DNA of 64,000 nucleotides, from NCBI GenBank assembly GCA_947501265.1, contig CANMVY010000009.1, forward strand, positions 1-64,000, in the 5' to 3' direction. A program made the translations under genes and the position numbers. Each line of letters begins with the position of its first letter. Position 1 is the first letter of the stretch. Below are positions 17,344 to 26,823 of the stretch, one piece after another. The stretch is from Bacteroidota bacterium. Its GTDB lineage: Bacteria > Bacteroidota > Bacteroidia > UBA7662 > CANHCV01. The notes beneath the pieces were generated by a model that was not told the DNA's origin, made no database searches, and worked only from the letters and a program-made list of their open reading frames with translations.

Positions 17344-20292
17344 ATGATGAAACGCAGTTTATTAATCCTTTTGGGATTCAGCAGTATGGTCGCTTTTGCT
17401 CAAGAGAAAAAAGTGAAAAATGCCGATGAAATGGTACTAGAACAAACCAATCAGGAGGCGCTAAACAAGTTGCAAAGAGACTTTCACTCGCAATGGGAAA
17501 AAGATCAGAGCGCAGTTCAAAAATTCGCCAAAAAACACAGCATTCCCGTAGTTCAAGAATTGCCTAACGGCGGTGTTCTTCTATTACGTCGCATTGATGC
17601 AAACGGTCATCCGGTTTATGTTCAAACGGACAATGCTACGGCTGCGCGGACCATCAGTACCAATAAAGTGATTCCAACCGGCATTTCGGGATTGGATTTG
17701 GATGGATCTGGGGTTCGAATGGGCGAATGGGACGGGGGCGGAGTTCGCTCTACTCACCGTGAATTCGCACCTGCATCAGGTACCGGTTCTAGAACAACCC
17801 AAATCGATAACGTAACTACAACCAATCAACATGCTACCCACGTTGCAGGAACCATTCTCGCAAAAGGGGTTGACGTATCAGCCAAGGGAATGGCCATTAA
17901 TGGACGTCTTCGTTGCTTTGATTTCAATAATGATAACTCCGAAATGACTTCCGAAGCAAGTCAGGGCATGTTGCTCTCCAATCACAGTTACGGAATTCCC
18001 GGTGGTTGGTCCTTCAACGGATCTTGGTTTTGGTACGGTAATCCAACCATTTCTGCCGTTGAAGACTACAGTTTTGGTTTGTACGATGCCGAAGCACGCG
18101 ATTGGGACAATATTGCATTCAATGCTCCTTATTATTTGATGGTAAAATCGGCCGGTAACAACCGAAATGAATCTTGGAATGGAACCCACCAAGTTCAGGT
18201 TAATGGAAACTGGACTACTTCTACTGCTCGTAGAAATAGCGACGGAACGTACGATAACATGACCGGATCTGCGAATTCGAAAAATATTTTGGTGGTTGGT
18301 TCGGTTCAAGATTTAACCAATGGTTGGACAGCACCTTCCTTGGTTCGAATTAGCACCTTTAGCTCTACGGGCCCAACCGACGATGGTCGCATCAAGCCAG
18401 ATATTACGGCCAATGGAGATGACCTTCGTTCATGCAATAACACTTCAGATCAAGCTTATACCGTCATGGGAGGAACGTCCATGTCGGCCCCCAACGCAAC
18501 GGGATCAATAGCTTTGCTTCAACAACTTAGCCGTCGTAAATACGGACGTTGGATGCGAAGTGCTACAGCAAAAGCGGTGATCATCCATTCGGCCGACGAG
18601 GCTGGAACTTCCGATGGTCCTGATTATACCTTCGGTTGGGGATTGATGAATACTTACGAAGCCGCGAGAATCCTTGCCGATTCTTCCAATCGTAATCCCA
18701 TTTTAGAAAAAGCATTGATCAATAAAGATACCTTTAGCATTCGCGTGTATTCCAACGGGACTGAATCGTTGGAAGCTACCTTGGCTTGGACCGATGTTGC
18801 GGGAACCGCTTCCCCAGCAGCTCTCAATGCAAGGACCATCAAATTGGTGAATGACCTTGATCTTCGCATCATTGACTCTCTTGGAAATGCTACTTTACCT
18901 TATGTGTTGGATGTGAATAACCGAACTGCAGCTGCCACCCGAGGCGATAATATTCGCGATAACGTTGAAAAGGTTATTTTGAATACGCCCAATGCCGGAT
19001 GGTACACCATTCGAGTAACGCACAAGGGGAACTTGGCTCAAAATTTCCAACGTTTCTCGTTGGTGATGACCGGTGCAGCAAATCCTCCCGTTGCACGTGT
19101 TTCCGTTTCTAATAAAACCGTTTGTGTTGGAACCGTTGTTCGCTTTAACGATCTTTCCACCACTACCGCTCACAGTGTTTCATGGTCTTTCCCAGGTGGA
19201 ACACCGTCTACTTCAACCTTGGTAAACCCAACGGTGATCTATACCACTCCTGGTGTTTATCGGGTTTCTATGACCATTTCAGATTCATTGAATACCTACA
19301 CTTTTGTGGATTCGAATTTTATTACGGTGGTTAACTCTCCTCGCATTGATACCTTGCTAAAAACTCCAAATAATTGCAACGGAAACGGTTCAATTTTGGC
19401 ACAAGTTTCCGGTGGATATACGCCTTATCGTTACACTTGGGGACCTGGAATCTTTTCCGATTCCACGGCCATCATTGGATTGCGTGCCGGTTTGTACACG
19501 CTTTTGGTAACCGATTCTAACGGATGTTCAACAACCGCTAATGCGACTCTTGCAGATAATGGACCTATTGCGGTTGCATCAGCTACAACTTCCATCAATT
19601 GCTACGGTGGAAACAATGGTGTTGCCACGGCTACTGTAACTGGCGGAACGGCTCCGTTCGGTTATTCTTGGCAAACCAACCCGCCACAGTCTGGAGCTGT
19701 GCTTCCAAATCTGGCTGCAGGAACGTACCGAGTTCGAGTAACCGATGCTCAAGGTTGTACTTCCGATACCAGCATTACCCTTACTCAACCCGATTCTTTC
19801 ACGGTTATTCAATTCTCGAATCCCAATACCGGTGGTGGAAATGGTTCGGCTGGAGTATCTGTTTTTGGTGCTACTCCTCCCTACACGTACTTGTGGAATA
19901 CCACGCCTCCTCAAACGTCCAACGCTGCCTTCAATTTATTCGGTGGTCCGGTTCAAGTTACCGTAACCGATGCAAAGGGCTGTGTTAGAAACGTAAGCAT
20001 TCAGGTTTCTGGTGCTGGACTTGGAGCAGTAGATTACGCTCTCCCCGTTTTCCAAATGTTCCCATCTCCTTCCGAAGGATTGGTGATGATGTATTTCGAA
20101 AATCAATCCAACGAAAATGCGCAATTGAACATCACTTCCATCGATGGTAAAAAAGTTGCTGGATTTGATTTCGGAAATCAAAGCATTTTGTCAAGAGAAT
20201 TGAATCTTTCTCATTTGGCCAATGGGGTATATTTTGCAACATTGAGCACGAAAAAAGCAGAAAAGAAAGTTCGTTTCGTGATTCAACATTAA
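17344..20292 (+). CDS. Secreted subtilisin-like (S8) serine protease with PKD and SprB-type repeats and T9SS sorting domain
   Basis: The 982-residue protein has a signal peptide (KRSLLILLGFSSMVAFAQ) and a short pro-region, then an S8 catalytic domain with the full triad: D130 in GEWDGG, H163 in HATHVAG, and S379 in GGTSMSAP, plus N272 as the oxyanion residue (SAGNN). A beta-sandwich follows, then a PKD domain (about 580-665, VSWSFPGGTPSTS...YRVSMTISD). Next come three SprB-type repeats (GGYTPYRYTWGPG...GLYTLLVTDSNGC; GGTAPFGYSWQTNPPQS; FGATPPYTYLWNTTPPQTS). The end (MFPSPSEGLVMMYFENQ...ANGVYFATLSTKKAEKKVRFVI) is a T9SS type A sorting domain. It is predicted to be exported and bound to or released from the cell surface. 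A hairpin terminator lies 20 bases after the stop codon. Confidence 0.93.
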   Translation: MMKRSLLILLGFSSMVAFAQEKKVKNADEMVLEQTNQEALNKLQRDFHSQWEKDQSAVQKFAKKHSIPVVQELPNGGVLLLRRIDANGHPVYVQTDNATAARTISTNKVIPTGISGLDLDGSGVRMGEWDGGGVRSTHREFAPASGTGSRTTQIDNVTTTNQHATHVAGTILAKGVDVSAKGMAINGRLRCFDFNNDNSEMTSEASQGMLLSNHSYGIPGGWSFNGSWFWYGNPTISAVEDYSFGLYDAEARDWDNIAFNAPYYLMVKSAGNNRNESWNGTHQVQVNGNWTTSTARRNSDGTYDNMTGSANSKNILVVGSVQDLTNGWTAPSLVRISTFSSTGPTDDGRIKPDITANGDDLRSCNNTSDQAYTVMGGTSMSAPNATGSIALLQQLSRRKYGRWMRSATAKAVIIHSADEAGTSDGPDYTFGWGLMNTYEAARILADSSNRNPILEKALINKDTFSIRVYSNGTESLEATLAWTDVAGTASPAALNARTIKLVNDLDLRIIDSLGNATLPYVLDVNNRTAAATRGDNIRDNVEKVILNTPNAGWYTIRVTHKGNLAQNFQRFSLVMTGAANPPVARVSVSNKTVCVGTVVRFNDLSTTTAHSVSWSFPGGTPSTSTLVNPTVIYTTPGVYRVSMTISDSLNTYTFVDSNFITVVNSPRIDTLLKTPNNCNGNGSILAQVSGGYTPYRYTWGPGIFSDSTAIIGLRAGLYTLLVTDSNGCSTTANATLADNGPIAVASATTSINCYGGNNGVATATVTGGTAPFGYSWQTNPPQSGAVLPNLAAGTYRVRVTDAQGCTSDTSITLTQPDSFTVIQFSNPNTGGGNGSAGVSVFGATPPYTYLWNTTPPQTSNAAFNLFGGPVQVTVTDAKGCVRNVSIQVSGAGLGAVDYALPVFQMFPSPSEGLVMMYFENQSNENAQLNITSIDGKKVAGFDFGNQSILSRELNLSHLANGVYFATLSTKKAEKKVRFVIQH

Positions 20293-20304
20293 TTGAACTT
20301 CCCC

Positions 20305-21087
20305 ATGTTTCACATCCCGATTTTTCCCGTCATTGGAATCATCGGGATGTTTTTTTTGATGGGATGCCAATCAACATATCCAACCCTAACTTTTGCAGCT
20401 CACCTTTACGATGAAACCGATTCCATCAATGGTCCTGTCCCCCATTTTTTGCAAGCCGTAGAATACCAACAAGCTGATATTCTGCTTTGGGGTGGCGATG
20501 TGTCCGATTTTGGGGCACTAGCCCCTTCGGCCTGGGTTAGTTTAGAAAAAAAATGGACCGGAAAATCGTTCATCGCTTACGGGAATCACGATTTAGCAAC
20601 GCCAGAGGAATACAACCAAAAACGGATTGATTCGCTTCCTCCGTTTCAGTTTTATGAATTGTCTGACTCGGTGAAGTTGGTCGTTTTTCAAACGGTCGGA
20701 AAATCAAACTTCACCATCGATTCGGCTGTTTTTAATGCAGAAATGTCGGCCTTTCCCGTCCAAATTCTCATCATGCATCACCCATTGTTTTGGGATGGAC
20801 GAGATTCCTTTTGGAAACCTAATGCAGAAGCGGGTGAAGAAATGTATCAAATGAATCCAAATCAGAATTTCCGCTCAACTTGGCTCCCTTTGCTTCAACA
20901 AGAGGCCAAAAGCGGAAAGCAAATTTGGTGTTTGGCCGGCGATTTTGGGAAATTTCAAACCCAGCAACACCAAATTCAAAATGGAATACATTTTTTAGGA
21001 GTTGGCGGAAACGGTGAAAAAGTGGATTTTTTACTCCTGAAGCCAATGAAAAACAGGTATTCATATCAGATTATTTCTCACCCATGA
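20305..21087 (+). CDS. Metallophosphoesterase-like lipoprotein
   Basis: The ATG at 20305 gives a lipoprotein signal (IPIFPVIGIIGMFFLMGC with Cys at residue 21). The next ATG at 20347 would leave too short a signal. The mature part matches the calcineurin-like phosphoesterase motifs in order: an altered first motif (FAAHLYDE, where D-x-H would be expected), GGDVSD, GNHD, and later MHHP. A final GxH-type motif is weaker (AGDFGKFQ). It could be a phosphodiesterase or phosphatase anchored in the outer or inner membrane; the altered first motif leaves activity uncertain. Its stop overlaps the next start (ATGA, 21084-21087), which couples it to the CotH-like gene. Confidence 0.72.
   Translation: MFHIPIFPVIGIIGMFFLMGCQSTYPTLTFAAHLYDETDSINGPVPHFLQAVEYQQADILLWGGDVSDFGALAPSAWVSLEKKWTGKSFIAYGNHDLATPEEYNQKRIDSLPPFQFYELSDSVKLVVFQTVGKSNFTIDSAVFNAEMSAFPVQILIMHHPLFWDGRDSFWKPNAEAGEEMYQMNPNQNFRSTWLPLLQQEAKSGKQIWCLAGDFGKFQTQQHQIQNGIHFLGVGGNGEKVDFLLLKPMKNRYSYQIISHP
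20313..20357 (+). terminator. Terminator-like hairpin inside the start region of the phosphoesterase gene
   Basis: CATCCCGAT (20313-20321) pairs with ATCGGGATG (20341-20349) around a 19-base loop, followed directly by eight T residues. It is placed where a terminator for the upstream protease gene would be, yet it lies within the first 18 codons of the lipoprotein gene. Confidence 0.75.
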
Positions 21088-23822
21088 AACACCTTAAGCG
21101 ACTCGTTTTTGTAATCTTTCTTCTCGCAGGATTGGCTTTCTTGCTCACCATGGGCGATCGTTCCTCTCCAGAAGATGCGAGGTGGTACTGCGATGCAGAA
21201 TCTACCAGCATTCGGGAAGGAAGAACCTATTGGATAAGCGATGGCGATTTGTTTTCCAATGCCAAAACCCAATCGGATGACATCGCTTTCTCGGGAAAAT
21301 ATTCTTCTAAATGTCAACCCCTTCAGCCGTACGGAATGGCGTTTCATATTTCAGGAGTTTCACCCCAATCAACGTTTTATGTAGGCATTAGAAGATACGG
21401 AAACGATGAAAATGCATGTTTGCTTATTACCGGGAATCGTGGGTTTTACCAAGAAGTTTCGCTGGCCTCCTCCTCGCAGCGCGGATGGGATCTCTTGGAA
21501 GAATACTTCACCTTGCCGGAAGGAGCCGAGGACGATTCCCTCGTATTTTCAGCCTATTACAAAGGCAAATCGGGAGTCGCCTATTTCGATGATCTAACCG
21601 TTGAAAAAGAGTTCGATCAAACGCCTACATCGATCCCCAACGATTTTCCCCTCCTCAAAATTGATGTGGCTTCAGCCTCGTGGAATCAAATCCTTCAGCA
21701 ACGAAGCAAAGCCCTTCAAAAAGGAATTTTGTTGGAAGAAAATGAAAAACCGGTGGAAATGGAATTGTCGTTCAATCAACGAACCATCCCGGGAGAAATT
21801 CGATTGAAAGGCGATTGGATTGATCATCTTTCCGGAGAAAAATGGAGCTTTCGGGTGAAATGCAACGACTCGGTTGGCGTTCAAGGGCAAACCGAATTTT
21901 CTTTGATGCGTCCGCAAGCCCGAGATTTTTTAAGGGAATGGATGTTCAAAAAAGCACTTCAACAAGAAGGAATTTTAACGCCAACGTATCAGTTTGTTCA
22001 TCTTGTTCTCAAAGGCAAAGATTTGGGTTTGTACGTTTTGGAAGGATTGCCCAATTCTTACCTATTGGAGCATCAGGAACGAAGAGATGGGCCTGTTTTG
22101 AAATGGGATGAATCCGGATTCTGGGAGGCCCAAACTCGATCGTACGCCTCTTCTGGAGCGCCTCCTTTCAAAGGAAGATGGAATGTTCCTAAGTTGGTGG
22201 ATCGGAAAAAATGGATGGAAAATTCCGAGGGTGGAGTGGCGGTAAAAGCGCTCTTGGACTGGGAACAATTTGCCGAGGTTCGTCAAGTAGAGATCTGGGC
22301 CAAGTACTACGCTTTGGTGGAACTGTTTCAGGCGTACCACGGAATCATTTGGCACAACCAGCGTTTTTATTTGAATCCCGTTACTCACAATTTAGAGCCC
22401 ATCGCGATCGATGGATTTACCAATGAGGGCATCTATAAAATCGACGAGCGCCCCTTGATGGCTTGGGGACTTCAACCGAACTCGAATTGGGGGAAAGATG
22501 GCCTTCAGCCCTTTGGATTATTCCGAAACAAAGCGTTCGTAAAATCGTATTTCTTCTACTTGGGGAAATTCGCCCAATCGGATTACTTGAAAAGGCTGTG
22601 GTCGAAGCATGGGGCTGAAATGCAGCGAATCACCAGTGCCCTTCAAGGAATTCGAAATCACTACCACTATCCGATGGCGGCCAACATTCGTCGGGCGAAC
22701 GAAATTCAAAATTACCTAAAACCGTTGCCCGCCCAAGTGTGGTCGTACCGTGAAAATGGCAAGGTAGTGGTAGAAAATCGCTGGGGGTTGCCCTTGGAAA
22801 TTTTCGACGAGAAGAATCCCCAGCGCTTCACCTTTCTTCCTGCCTTTGATTCCTCCCGAGTCCCACCTCGCATCGTCCTTCCGTTGAATTCAAAGAATTT
22901 GCGTTATCGATCCATTGGCGGAACATCGTTTGAAAAAGTGGGGAAACCGCTCCCTGCTCCACAAATATCTACCGTAAAAAAAGTGTCGCTTTGCATTCCA
23001 AAGGGATTTAAAATGAAGGGAAATCGCATCACTGCCGTGTCCGGAAATTGGAGCAGCAACTGCATCATTCCTTCGGGTTATGTGTTGGAAATTCCCCGTG
23101 GCGTTCATCTTTCCATGCGTCCCGAACAGGTGTTTTGGTTGGAGGGACAACTGGAAGAAACCGGAAATGGCTCGGAGGAAATTCTAGTTTCAGGCGGAGC
23201 TGTTTATTTTCATCTGCAGAATAAAAAACTGAATTTCCATCATTGGCGATTTCGGGGTCAGAAGCAGTTTTCATGGGGGAATTTGCACGAAATGGGCGGG
23301 GTGAATGTGGTTGGAGCGGAGTTGAATTGGAGCGAAGTTATTTTTGAAGATATTCATGCGGAAGATGCCTTGAATTTGGTTCATTGCTCGGGGCAATTGG
23401 AGAAGGTCGTGGTGCAAAATGTTTCCGGCGACGGAATCGATTTCGATTTCTGCCAAATTTCGGTTTCTCGCTCGCAATTCATCAATACCGGTAACGATGG
23501 AATCGATTTTTCTGGCGGAAACGCCACCGTTTCCCATTGTTCGTTTTCCCAAAACGGCGATAAATCCATTTCCTGTGGGGAAGGAAATCGGTTTTTGGGA
23601 AAGAATCTTCAGATGAAAAATCAACGATTGGGAATCGGGGTGAAGGATCTGTCGGTGGCCAAGGTGGAAAACATGCAATGCGAAAAAGTGCAGTTGGCCG
23701 CCAAAGTTTTTCGGAAGAAATCGGATTGGGGAGGCGGGCAATTGGTGTTGAAAAATATTCACGGAACGTTCTCAAAACTTTACGAAAAAGACCAATTTAG
23801 TGCCGTTTCTTTGTTTCCATGA
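21084..23822 (+). CDS. CotH kinase-like protein with C-terminal parallel beta-helix
   Basis: The 912-residue protein has an N-terminal membrane anchor or signal (KRLVFVIFLLAGLAFLLTMG). A beta-sandwich region follows (about 30-175). The middle (about 190-470) resembles the CotH spore-coat kinase family: IRLKGDWIDHLSGEKWSFRVKC, a LREWMFKKALQQEGI helix, FVHLVLKGKDLGLYVLEGLP and a later LEPIAIDGF segment. After a linker, about 690-890 is a right-handed beta-helix with repeated GDGIDF and NDGIDFSGG turns. CotH members studied elsewhere are atypical protein kinases; kinase activity here is an inference. The gene overlaps its neighbours by 4 bases on each side (phosphoesterase and PorP/SprF). Confidence 0.75.
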   Translation: MKHLKRLVFVIFLLAGLAFLLTMGDRSSPEDARWYCDAESTSIREGRTYWISDGDLFSNAKTQSDDIAFSGKYSSKCQPLQPYGMAFHISGVSPQSTFYVGIRRYGNDENACLLITGNRGFYQEVSLASSSQRGWDLLEEYFTLPEGAEDDSLVFSAYYKGKSGVAYFDDLTVEKEFDQTPTSIPNDFPLLKIDVASASWNQILQQRSKALQKGILLEENEKPVEMELSFNQRTIPGEIRLKGDWIDHLSGEKWSFRVKCNDSVGVQGQTEFSLMRPQARDFLREWMFKKALQQEGILTPTYQFVHLVLKGKDLGLYVLEGLPNSYLLEHQERRDGPVLKWDESGFWEAQTRSYASSGAPPFKGRWNVPKLVDRKKWMENSEGGVAVKALLDWEQFAEVRQVEIWAKYYALVELFQAYHGIIWHNQRFYLNPVTHNLEPIAIDGFTNEGIYKIDERPLMAWGLQPNSNWGKDGLQPFGLFRNKAFVKSYFFYLGKFAQSDYLKRLWSKHGAEMQRITSALQGIRNHYHYPMAANIRRANEIQNYLKPLPAQVWSYRENGKVVVENRWGLPLEIFDEKNPQRFTFLPAFDSSRVPPRIVLPLNSKNLRYRSIGGTSFEKVGKPLPAPQISTVKKVSLCIPKGFKMKGNRITAVSGNWSSNCIIPSGYVLEIPRGVHLSMRPEQVFWLEGQLEETGNGSEEILVSGGAVYFHLQNKKLNFHHWRFRGQKQFSWGNLHEMGGVNVVGAELNWSEVIFEDIHAEDALNLVHCSGQLEKVVVQNVSGDGIDFDFCQISVSRSQFINTGNDGIDFSGGNATVSHCSFSQNGDKSISCGEGNRFLGKNLQMKNQRLGIGVKDLSVAKVENMQCEKVQLAAKVFRKKSDWGGGQLVLKNIHGTFSKLYEKDQFSAVSLFP

Positions 23823-24715
23823 AACGGATATTTTTGTTTTCCATTCTTCTCTTTTTAGGCGTAAAGAAAACCTTCGCTCAACTTCCAACCCAAGAAATTT
23901 ACTGGAATTCCCGCATGCCGTGGTTCACCATGATTCATTTTAATCCGGCGTATTCGGGCGTAAATCACGATAATCTTTTATTGGGTTACCGCAAGCAATT
24001 CGTCAATACACCCGGAATGCTTTCCTGGAGTCTGCAGGGCGCGTATGATGTGACCAAAAACAAGAGCAACGATGTTGGTGGAACCATTAAAATCAATCAG
24101 GAAGGGAATAATACCCAAGTTTTGTTGAGGGGAGTTTATGGGTATCGTTTGGATGCTTCCGATTTTTCGTTAGGGTTGGGCGTGGCTCCATCGGTTCAAC
24201 TTTTGAGCCTTTCGGCAGGAATCAATTCCGAAACCCGAAGCAGTTCCGATCTCGATGCCGGACTTTGGTTCCGAACCAAAAATGTTCATGTCGGCGCAGC
24301 CGTTCAAAACCTTTTTCAGCCCATCATCGCTTTTAAACGATTGGGCAATTATGCTACGGCACGTTCCATCAATGCCAATGTGGGTTGGACTTCCAGCATG
24401 TCGGGCGGTTGGAAAAATAAATCTGAGGTGTTTTACCGCATCTGCAATCGAAGTTATGGCATTCAATTCGCCACTCGATTTGAATACTTGGATAAATTTC
24501 AATTCGGATTGGCGTACCGCATGTTTCAATACAAGGGCATGTTAACCGTTATTCCCTACGGATTAAATCCGATTTCCATCATGACCGGTTTCGATCTTGG
24601 AAATCAAATCCAGTTGCGTGCTTCCTACGATTTCCCGGTGAGAACGGGAACGATGGGTGGAAATTTGGAGTTCGGATTGAATATCAAATTGAAGGATTAC
24701 AAGGATGGCTATTGA
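23819..24715 (+). CDS. PorP/SprF-family type IX secretion outer-membrane protein
   Basis: The 298-residue protein has a signal peptide (KRIFLFSILLFLGVKKTFAQ) and the family opening TMIHFNPAYSGVNHDNLLLGYRKQFVNTPG, followed by alternating hydrophobic strands that predict a beta-barrel (FSLGLGVAPSVQLL, FQFGLAYRMFQ, IQLRASYDFPV), ending in LEFGLNIKLK. PorP/SprF proteins serve particular T9SS cargo proteins, often encoded nearby, and help attach them at the surface. Here the gene directly follows the CotH-like/beta-helix gene with an ATGA overlap, so that protein or the subtilase upstream may be the client. It overlaps the next gene by 11 bases. Confidence 0.9.
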   Translation: MKRIFLFSILLFLGVKKTFAQLPTQEIYWNSRMPWFTMIHFNPAYSGVNHDNLLLGYRKQFVNTPGMLSWSLQGAYDVTKNKSNDVGGTIKINQEGNNTQVLLRGVYGYRLDASDFSLGLGVAPSVQLLSLSAGINSETRSSSDLDAGLWFRTKNVHVGAAVQNLFQPIIAFKRLGNYATARSINANVGWTSSMSGGWKNKSEVFYRICNRSYGIQFATRFEYLDKFQFGLAYRMFQYKGMLTVIPYGLNPISIMTGFDLGNQIQLRASYDFPVRTGTMGGNLEFGLNIKLKDYKDGY

Positions 24716-25769
24716 GACCGATGTCCTTGTTGTAGGTCATGGATTGGCGGGAGCGCATGCGGCGTACCAATTGCAGCAGGCGGGCAAATCGGTGGTGGTG
24801 ATTTCGGATGAACAATTCAAAGCTTCTTCGGTTGCGGCCGGACTTTGGCACCCGTTGCGGATACGCAGTGTGGAATGGTCGTGGTTGGCCGAAGAGGTTT
24901 TTCCTTTTGCTCACCAAACGTATTCGGCCATGGAGAAGGTTTGGGGAGCCCACTTTTTCCATCCCAAAACCATGGTTCACGACATTCCCGATTTGAATTT
25001 TCAAGGGGTTTGGAAGCGGCAGATGGAAAAATTGGGATCGGGGTTGGGGTTTCGTGAAGAGAATCCTTACCGGCCTTCCGACACGGGAATGGGTGAAATT
25101 CAGGAGGCCGGTTGGCTCGATATTCCCACGTTTCTTCAATGCTCCAAAAAAGCACTGGGTGGAAATTTTATCGAAGCAACTTTTGATTATCATCAGCTCA
25201 TCTTGAAGGAAGATGGAGTGGAATACCCCGGAATAAAAGCTCAGATGGTTCTTTTCTGTGAAGGGAATCGGATAGCGCTCAATCCTTGGTTTTCGGTCCT
25301 GCCCATGAATCCCGCGAAGGGGGAAGTGATGAAAGTGAAAATTGAAGGGATTTCTGAAAAAGAGGTCTACCATGCCGGATTTTTCCTCATCCCGTTGGGC
25401 GATCAAACGTTTCGCTTTGGTTCTAATTTTCGGTGGGATCGCCTTGATTGGAATCCTTCGGAAGAAGACGCCTCTATGTTGATCTTGAAGTTGGAGAAAA
25501 CCATCGGCAGAAAAGTGGAAGTGCTGGAACATCTTTCCGGCGTTCGACCTGCGAATCATTCCCGCCGACCGTTTGCCGGATTTCATCCTGAATACAACCA
25601 ATTGGCCATCTTAAATGCGTTTGGAAGCAAAGGAGTCATCCTTGCTCCATTTTTCGCGCATCAGTGGGTGCAACATTGGAAAAACGGAAAAGAAATGAAC
25701 GAGGAAGTGAATCCAAAAACCTGTAAAATACCGAAAATTAAAGAAAATAAAACGACCTTTGTGCCATGA
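24705..25769 (+). CDS. FAD-dependent oxidoreductase (DAO/glycine oxidase-like)
   Basis: The 354-residue protein begins with a Rossmann dinucleotide-binding motif VLVVGHGLAGAHAAYQL (GxGxxG with the second position altered to H), followed by the acidic end of the second strand (VVVISDE). The body and C-terminal GxRP segment (LSGVRPANHSRRPFAG...LNAFGSKGVILAPFFA) match the DAO family, which oxidises amino acids or amines with flavin. The substrate is unknown. The start codon lies inside the PorP/SprF gene (11-base overlap) and the stop overlaps surE (ATGA), so it is translationally coupled to both. Confidence 0.85.
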   Translation: MAIETDVLVVGHGLAGAHAAYQLQQAGKSVVVISDEQFKASSVAAGLWHPLRIRSVEWSWLAEEVFPFAHQTYSAMEKVWGAHFFHPKTMVHDIPDLNFQGVWKRQMEKLGSGLGFREENPYRPSDTGMGEIQEAGWLDIPTFLQCSKKALGGNFIEATFDYHQLILKEDGVEYPGIKAQMVLFCEGNRIALNPWFSVLPMNPAKGEVMKVKIEGISEKEVYHAGFFLIPLGDQTFRFGSNFRWDRLDWNPSEEDASMLILKLEKTIGRKVEVLEHLSGVRPANHSRRPFAGFHPEYNQLAILNAFGSKGVILAPFFAHQWVQHWKNGKEMNEEVNPKTCKIPKIKENKTTFVP

Positions 25770-26536
25770 ATACTCCCTTGATTTTAGTGACCAACGACGA
25801 TGGAATTACCGCTCCGGGCATCAAAGCCTTGATTGAAGCCGCTCAGTATTTTGGTGAAGTGGTGGTAGTAGCTCCCGATTCCGCTCAGTCGGGCATGGGG
25901 CATGCGATTACCATTTCCAAGCCCTTGAGGATGTTGGAAGTAAAAGGCTTGTTTCCAGGAGTGAAGGCGGCCTATCACACCACGGGTACCCCGGTTGATT
26001 GCGTGAAATTGGCCGTGGATCAGGTGATGCACCGAAAACCCGATTTGTTGATTTCTGGAATTAACCACGGAAGCAACAGCTCGGTGAATATTTTGTACAG
26101 CGGAACCATGTCGGCAGCGGTGGAAGGTGGATTGGAAGGAATTCCGTCCATTGGTTTTTCGTTGACCAACTTTTCATGGGAAGCCGATTTTTCGTTGGCC
26201 GTTGAGGTGGCGAAAAAAATGATTGAAAGCGTTTTGCTCCACCGTCCGCAACCTCCATTTGTGCTGAATGTCAATATTCCCCATTGCGCCAAATCGGAAT
26301 TTCAAGGAATAAAAATTTGTCGGCAGGCGCAAGCAAAATGGGTAGAAAAGTTCGATAAACGAGTGGATCCTCACGGAAAAACGTACTATTGGTTGACTGG
26401 TGAGTTTGTTAATAAGGATGATGGAGACGATACCGATGAGTGGGCATTGAAGCATAATTTTGCTTCGGTGGTTCCGGTTAATTTTGACCTAACCCACTAC
26501 GGATGGAAAGAGGCCATCAAAAATTGGAATTTATGA
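25766..26536 (+). CDS. surE: 5'-nucleotidase SurE
   Basis: The 256-residue protein has the SurE fold with the metal-binding start LVTNDDGITAPGIKAL, the loop APDSAQSGMGHAIT, and SGINHGSNSSVNILYSGTMSAAVEGG. These are the family's catalytic and metal-binding segments. SurE removes phosphate from nucleoside monophosphates and short polyphosphates and is a survival-related cytoplasmic enzyme. Length is normal. The gene overlaps both neighbours by 4 bases. Confidence 0.97.
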   Translation: MNTPLILVTNDDGITAPGIKALIEAAQYFGEVVVVAPDSAQSGMGHAITISKPLRMLEVKGLFPGVKAAYHTTGTPVDCVKLAVDQVMHRKPDLLISGINHGSNSSVNILYSGTMSAAVEGGLEGIPSIGFSLTNFSWEADFSLAVEVAKKMIESVLLHRPQPPFVLNVNIPHCAKSEFQGIKICRQAQAKWVEKFDKRVDPHGKTYYWLTGEFVNKDDGDDTDEWALKHNFASVVPVNFDLTHYGWKEAIKNWNL

Positions 26537-26823
26537 ATCGCGATCAATTGAAATTTGGAGTAGCCTTGGGCATTTTATTTCCCTCCATCTTATTTGTCCT
26601 AATTTTCTTAGCGATGAGCGGTGGATCTCAACTTCCCGACGCTTGGAATGCGATGGTGAATGAGAAGATTTTAATGAAGGTTATTGCCCTCTGTTGCGTC
26701 ATTAACTTGGTGTTATTTTACTACTTCTTGAATCGAAGTTTTTATGAAAGTACGAGAGGCGTAATTGTTGGAACCTTGGTTTATGGAATCATTGGAGCGA
26801 TTTTGATCTTTTCTGCGGGATGA
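26533..26823 (+). CDS. Small membrane protein, unknown function
   Basis: This 96-residue protein starts at the ATG that overlaps the surE stop (ATGA). It has three predicted membrane helices (about 9-27, 47-63 and 75-95) separated by short polar loops. I do not recognise the family. It lies between surE and lpxB with ATGA overlaps on both sides, so it is probably expressed with them; a link to envelope lipid metabolism is only suggested by position. Confidence 0.75.
   Translation: MNRDQLKFGVALGILFPSILFVLIFLAMSGGSQLPDAWNAMVNEKILMKVIALCCVINLVLFYYFLNRSFYESTRGVIVGTLVYGIIGAILIFSAG

Noticed and set aside
24684-25601. Long antisense frame opposite the FAD oxidoreductase
   Set aside because: It lies wholly opposite a well-supported gene, and its translation is rich in Arg/His/Phe with no recognisable domain.
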